Shown here piece by piece: positions 59,128-64,000 of a stretch of DNA of 64,000 nucleotides. The translations under genes and the position numbers were made by a program. Origin of the DNA: Chrysoperla carnea (lineage: Eukaryota > Arthropoda > Insecta > Neuroptera > Chrysopidae); the NCBI RefSeq assembly GCF_905475395.1, contig NC_058341.1, forward strand, positions 61,015,501-61,079,500, in the 5' to 3' direction. The stretch's first letter is position 1, and each line of letters opens with the position of its first letter. Under the pieces are notes generated by a model. That model was not told the DNA's origin and made no database searches. It saw only the letters and a program-made list of their open reading frames with translations.

Positions 59128-59335
59128 CATAATGAACGCGAGAAATTTGCTAGCCTTTAAGTGGGTGCGATATAATGAAAGAGGGAAGACTGCCAGTGAG
59201 TTCCCCTGTGTCCATGCTATTATATTTGTTTTATACAAAGAGGTTATATACAGTTTTGTATTATTTTTTCTGATAAATAAAAAAGTGTTTTATATGCAGA
59301 TTTGCATATTCTCCAATATGTGGCCGCAGGTTATA
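59128..59335. mobile_element. hAT-type MITE family M1, partial copy
   Basis: GAACGCGAGAAATTTGCTAG, GGGAAGACTGCCAGTGAG and, further on, AATATGTGGCCGCAG match in reverse the interior and right arm of the 40087-40745 copy. Terminal CATAG ends are missing or altered. A Helitron 3' end follows about 45 bp on. Confidence 0.6.
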
Positions 59336-59379
59336 CTAAATACACAATTAGTTTTTTCAGAAATATTGTAATTGAAATA

Positions 59380-59458
59380 TTGGTATAGGGGGTAAGCGAG
59401 AGCAATCTTTATCAATCTTTACTATTAAACCCAGCGAAGCGGGTGGGTATCACTCTAG
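59380..59458 (+). mobile_element. Helitron family 1, 3' end only
   Basis: Matches the last 80 bp of the two complete copies, including CAATCTTTATCAATCTTTAC, the hairpin CCCAGCGAAGCGGGTGGG and CTCTAG before T. The 5' part is replaced by MITE-derived sequence. Confidence 0.75.
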
Positions 59459-59589
59459 TATTCAATAATTATAGGTCTCATAATAAAACAAAATCCATAA
59501 AATCAAAAACTAAAAACATGAATGTACTCAGTCAATTACAGTTATTTATAAAACAATAGAGCATGCCTAAAGAGTTAGGTTTGTGAAGA

Positions 59590-62500
59590 TGGCACCCCCA
59601 TGACCGAATTTTACGTTCTTTGTGAGCTTAATCGTTTGACCATCGTAGGACCACTTTTGACCACCCTCAATTTTCGTTTGACCACCCTCCGTTCGGAAAA
59701 TATTCACGATTCAAAATTTTATTTCTCGTAGCCTCCACCATAACCAGCATAGGGAAAATAACATGGTAGCACCCCCATGAACGAAATTTAATTTAATTGT
59801 GAGCTCAATCGATTCTAAATCGTAGGACCACTTTTGACCACTCACAATTTTCGTTTGACCACCCTTCTTTCGAAAAATATTTAGAAAAAACAATTTTTTT
59901 TTTAACGAAAAACAAAAAAGGCTGGGTTCTAATGAATTACTACAAATTCTGGGGTGTTTTTGTGCTCAATCGTTGGAGAATCGTAGGACCACCTGGGAAT
60001 ATTAACAAAAAACGTTAGACCACCCTCCGTTCGAAAAATATTTAGAAAAAACAAATTTTTTTTTAACGAAAAAACGTTCCCTCCACCATCCAAAGATTGT
60101 AATAACGACAAAAACAAAAAAATCGATTTTCTACTAAAGGAGTGAAAAATTTAAAGATTTTTTCATCCAAATCCATTCAAAATCGTAGGACCACTTTTGA
60201 CCACCCACAATTTTCGTTTGACCACCCTCAGTTCGAAAAATATTTACAAAAAACGAATTTTTTTTTAACGAAAAAAAATGAAAAATGAATTTTTATATAA
60301 GCAGCAGGAATTCTGGGGTGTTTTTGATGTCAATTGTTAGCGAATCGTAGGACCACCCCAAAATATTCACAATTTTCGTTTGACCACCCTTCGTTCGAAA
60401 AATATTTAGAAAAAACAATTTTTTTTTTAACGAAAAACAAAAAAGGCTGGATTCTAATGAATTACTACAAATTCTGGGGTGTTTTTGTGCTCAATCGTTG
60501 GAGAATCGTAGGACCACCTGGGAATATTAACAAAAAACGTTAGACCACCCTCCGTTCGAAAAATATTTAGAAAAAACAAATTTTTTTTTAACGAAAAAAC
60601 GTTCCCTCCACCATCCAAAGATTGTAATAACGACAAAAACAAAAAAATCGATTTTCTACTAAAGGAGTGAAAAATTTAAAGATTTTTTCATCCAAATCCA
60701 TTCAAAATCGTAGGACCACTTTTGACCACCCACAATTTTCGTTTGACCACCCTCAGTTCGAAAAATATTTACAAAAAACGAATTTTTTTTTAACGAAAAA
60801 AAATGAAAAATGAATTTTTATATAAGCAGCAGGAATTCTGGGGTGTTTTTGATGTCAATTGTTAGCGAATCGTAGGACCACCCCAAAATATTCACAATTT
60901 TCGTTTGACCACCCTTCGTTCGAAAAATATTTAGAAAAAACAATTTTTTTTTTAACGAAAAACAAAAAAGGCTGGATTCTAATGAATTACTACAAATTCT
61001 GGGGTGTTTTTGTGCTCAATCGTTGGAGAATCGTAGGACCACCTGGGAATATTAACAAAAAACGTTAGACCACCCTCCGTTCGAAAAATATTTAGAAAAA
61101 ACAAATTTTTTTTTAACGAAAAAACGTTCCCTCCACCATCCAAAGATTGTAATAACGACAAAAACAAAAAAATCGATTTTCTACTAAAGAAGTGAAAAAT
61201 TTAAAGATTTTTTCATCCAAATCCATTCAAAATCGTAGGACCACTTTTGACCACCCACAATTTTCGTTTGACCACCCTCAGTTCGAAAAATATTTACAAA
61301 AAACGAATTTTTTTTTAACGAAAAAAAATGAAAAATGAATTTTTATATAAGCAGCAGGAATTCTGGGGTGTTTTTGATGTCAATTGTTAGCGAATCGTAG
61401 GACCACCCCAAAATATTCACAATTTTCGTTTGACCACCCTTCGTTCGAAAAATATTTAGAAAAAACAATTTTTTTTTAACGAAAAACAAAAAAGGCTGGA
61501 TTCTAATGAATTACTACAAATTCTGGGGTGTTTTTGTGCTCAATCGTTGGAGAATCGTAGGACCACCTGGGAATATTAACAAAAAACGTTAGACCACCCT
61601 TCGTCCGAAAAATATTTAGAAAAAACAAATTTTTTTTTAACGAAAAAACGTTCCCTCCACCATCCAAAGATTGTAATAACGACAAAAACAAAAAAATCGA
61701 TTTTCTACTAAAGGAGTGAAAAATTTAAAGATTTTTTCATCCAAATCCATTCAAAATCGTAGGACCACTTTTGACCACCCACAATTTTCGTTTGACCACC
61801 CTCAGTTCGAAAAATATTTACAAAAAACGAATTTTTTTTTAACGAAAAAAAATGAAAAATGAATTTTTATATAAGCAGCAGGAATTCTGGGGTGTTTTTG
61901 ATGTCAATTGTTAGCGAATCGTAGGACCACCCCAAAATATTCACAATTTTCGTTTGACCACCCTTCGTTCGAAAAATATTTAGAAAAAACAATTTTTTTT
62001 TTAACGAAAAACAAAAAAGGCTGGATTCTAATGAATTACTACAAATTCTGGGGTGTTTTTGTGCTCAATCGTTGGAGAATCGTAGGACCACCTGGAAATA
62101 TTAACAAAAAACGTTAGACCACCCTCCGTTCGAAAAATATTTAGAAAAAACAAATTTTTTTTTAACGAAAAAACGTTCCCTCCACCATCCAAAGATTGTA
62201 ATAACGACAAAAACAAAAAAATCGATTTTCTACTAAAGGAGTGAAAAATTTAAAGATTTTTTCATCCAAATCCATTCAAAATCGTAGGACCACTTTTGAC
62301 CACCCACAATTTTCGTTTGACCACCCTCAGTTCGAAAAATATTTACAAAAAACGAATTTTTTTTTAACGAAAAAAAATGAAAAATGAATTTTTATATAAG
62401 CAGCAGGAATTCTGGGGTGTTTTTGATGTCAATTGTTAGCGAATCGTAGGACCACCCCAAAATATTCACAATTTTCGTTTGACCACCCTTCGTTCGAAAA

Positions 62501-63070
62501 ATATTTAGAAAAAACAATTTTTTTTTTAACGAAAAACAAAAAAGGCTGGATTCTAATGAATTACTACAAATTCTGGGGTGTTTTTGTGCTCAATCGTTGG
62601 AGAATCGTAGGACCACCTGGAAATATTAACAAAAAACGTTAGACCACCCTCCGTTCGAAAAATATTTAGAAAAAACAAATTTTTTTTTAACGAAAAAACG
62701 TTCCCTCCACCATCCAAAGATTGTAATAACGACAAAAACAAAAAAATCGATTTTCTACTAAAGGAGTGAAAAATTTAAAGATTTTTTCATCCAAATCCAT
62801 TCAAAATCGTAGGACCACTTTTGACCACCCACAATTTTCGTTTGACCACCCTCAGTTCGAAAAATATTTACAAAAAACGAATTTTTTTTTAACGAAAAAA
62901 AATGAAAAATGAATTTTTGTATAAGCAGCAGGAATTCTGGGGTGTTTTTGATGTCAATTGTTCGCGAATCGCAGGACCACCCCAAAATATTCACAAAAAT
63001 CGTTTTACCACCTTTTATTCGAAAAATATTTAGAAAAAACAATTTTTTTTTAACGAAAAACGAATATCAG
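59590..63070. repeat. Satellite array of 525-bp higher-order units
   Basis: Units start with AATCGTAGGACCACTTTTG at 60181, 60706, 61231, 61755, 62280 and 62805, spaced 525, 525, 524, 525 and 525 bp. Each full unit contains three related sub-monomers of roughly 160-200 bp, each opening AATCGTAGGACCACC/T and sharing GACCACCCT, GTTCGAAAAATATTTA and TTTTTTTAACGAAAAA blocks. More divergent monomers flank the array (59590-60180 and 62960-63070). Short open frames recur once per unit on both strands but are low-complexity and have no recognisable protein. Confidence 0.92.
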
Positions 63071-64000
63071 TGTTGCACTATTTCTAATAAATTAGAGAAG
63101 TTTAAAAAATGGAACACATTTATCAAGTTCCAGTATTAAAAAATTTAAAAACTTTATAGTATTTGCTAGAAAACCGTACACCACTATGTTAAGTGTACGC
63201 ACAATAAATTAAAATTTTATTAAGTTTTTTAACATGTGTGCAATAATAGGCCAAAAAATGAAAATTTGTTCAACAAAGAAATTTTTATTTAATCATAGAC
63301 ATCAAAACAAAATTTGAAATCAGATAATGACAAATCTAAAACACATTCTCAAAATCCGCTTTTAAAATAAGATTTAGACATTTATTTAAAATTTTAAATA
63401 AGAACGCTAACTAACAGAATAACATTTCAGAAAAAAAAAACGTTGTTATGGCAACATTAGTCTTAAAAACTCATAATCTTAGATTCATTTGGAATAGGCC
63501 TATTGGGGATACCACATTAAAAAAAAGTCAACCTCGAAGGTGGTGTGGAAATGACTAACAAACTGGAACCTTCTTTTTAAAATTTTTTTAAAGAAAACAT
63601 TCATAAATTCTTGCGTTTATAAAGCATTTTTGATAATTTAATTGCAAAAGCTTATCTTTTTCCTGTTAATTTAATGGATTTTATAAAAAGTAACTTATAG
63701 TCTTTCGTTTATGAAATACATTGGTTGATTTAATTGTAAAAAGTAATAAAAAAAACCACCATAAAACCAAATTTTTAATACTAATTATCGCTGTTGCTTA
63801 ACTTTTATCGTAATATAGATAATAAGTGTAAAATAGTATAACTAGTTTTTCCGAACATTATTTTTTCACTAATTAATGAATCTAAACTGTATTCATTAAC
63901 ATCCTTGCGTATGATATAAATAAAATATAAGAATATAAAGTATCAATTTTCACCACCAGAATTCTTCAAACTAAGAGTGGTCCAATAAAGTTTGTGGTTT
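63071..64000. other. No recognisable gene
   Basis: AT-rich sequence after the satellite. The last bases GGTCCAATAAAGTTTGTGG look like the start of a mariner-type terminal repeat cut by the window edge, which cannot be tested here. Confidence 0.4.

Noticed and set aside
59590..63070. CRISPR array
   Set aside because: The period is 525 bp without unique spacers, units are near-identical throughout, and the window is eukaryotic.
59711..63139. Many 60-94 codon frames on both strands in the satellite
   Set aside because: They recur once per 525-bp unit as a by-product of the repeat. They are Lys/Asn/Phe-rich and have no domain or signal.

Overview
The window looks like non-coding-rich nuclear DNA of an insect. 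It is strongly AT-rich by eye. Its only intact genes are two spliced, intron-containing, secreted lipase-like genes with clean GT/AG junctions. The rest is a dense mosaic of Helitrons, hAT- and Tc1/mariner-type MITEs, 5'-truncated LINEs, a DIRS-type retroelement, foldback elements and a satellite array. A dipteran would fit, but I cannot fix the order or species from sequence alone.

Region by region. 1-21 kb is repeat-derived. It holds a hAT-like element (1.0-2.1 kb), a decayed DIRS-type tyrosine-recombinase retroelement (3.7-5.1 kb), a mariner-like MITE (8.2-8.9 kb), a hAT-type MITE (9.65-9.92 kb), further palindromic MITEs and several copies of one abundant interspersed repeat, called repeat X here. 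21.5-39.4 kb is a direct tandem duplication. Each unit carries one five-exon lipase gene, 333 and 331 codons long, on the + strand. The Ser-Asp-His triad and a signal peptide are present in both. The introns have since taken up different insertions: a LINE upstream of gene 1, repeat X in gene 1 introns 2 and 4, a hAT MITE and a decayed coding fragment in gene 2 intron 1, and a LINE tail in gene 2 intron 2. 39.4-59.5 kb is again mobile-element debris, with MITEs, two Helitron families, three LINE 3' ends, foldback elements, a broken serine-protease exon whose catalytic Ser codon reads Ile, and a composite insertion with tRNA-like sequence. 59.6-63.07 kb is a satellite of 525-bp higher-order units, each built from three related sub-monomers. 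63.07-64 kb shows no gene.

The two lipases are the only genes I consider likely to be functional. They should be secreted acyl-ester hydrolases of the pancreatic-lipase/phospholipase-A1 superfamily. Both depart from the family at the usual His-Gly oxyanion motif, which reads Pro-Gly. The paralogues form a mosaic: a nearly identical core is flanked by diverged segments, including the region around the catalytic His. That pattern suggests gene conversion or uneven selection after duplication. No CRISPR array, operon or prokaryotic signal was seen.
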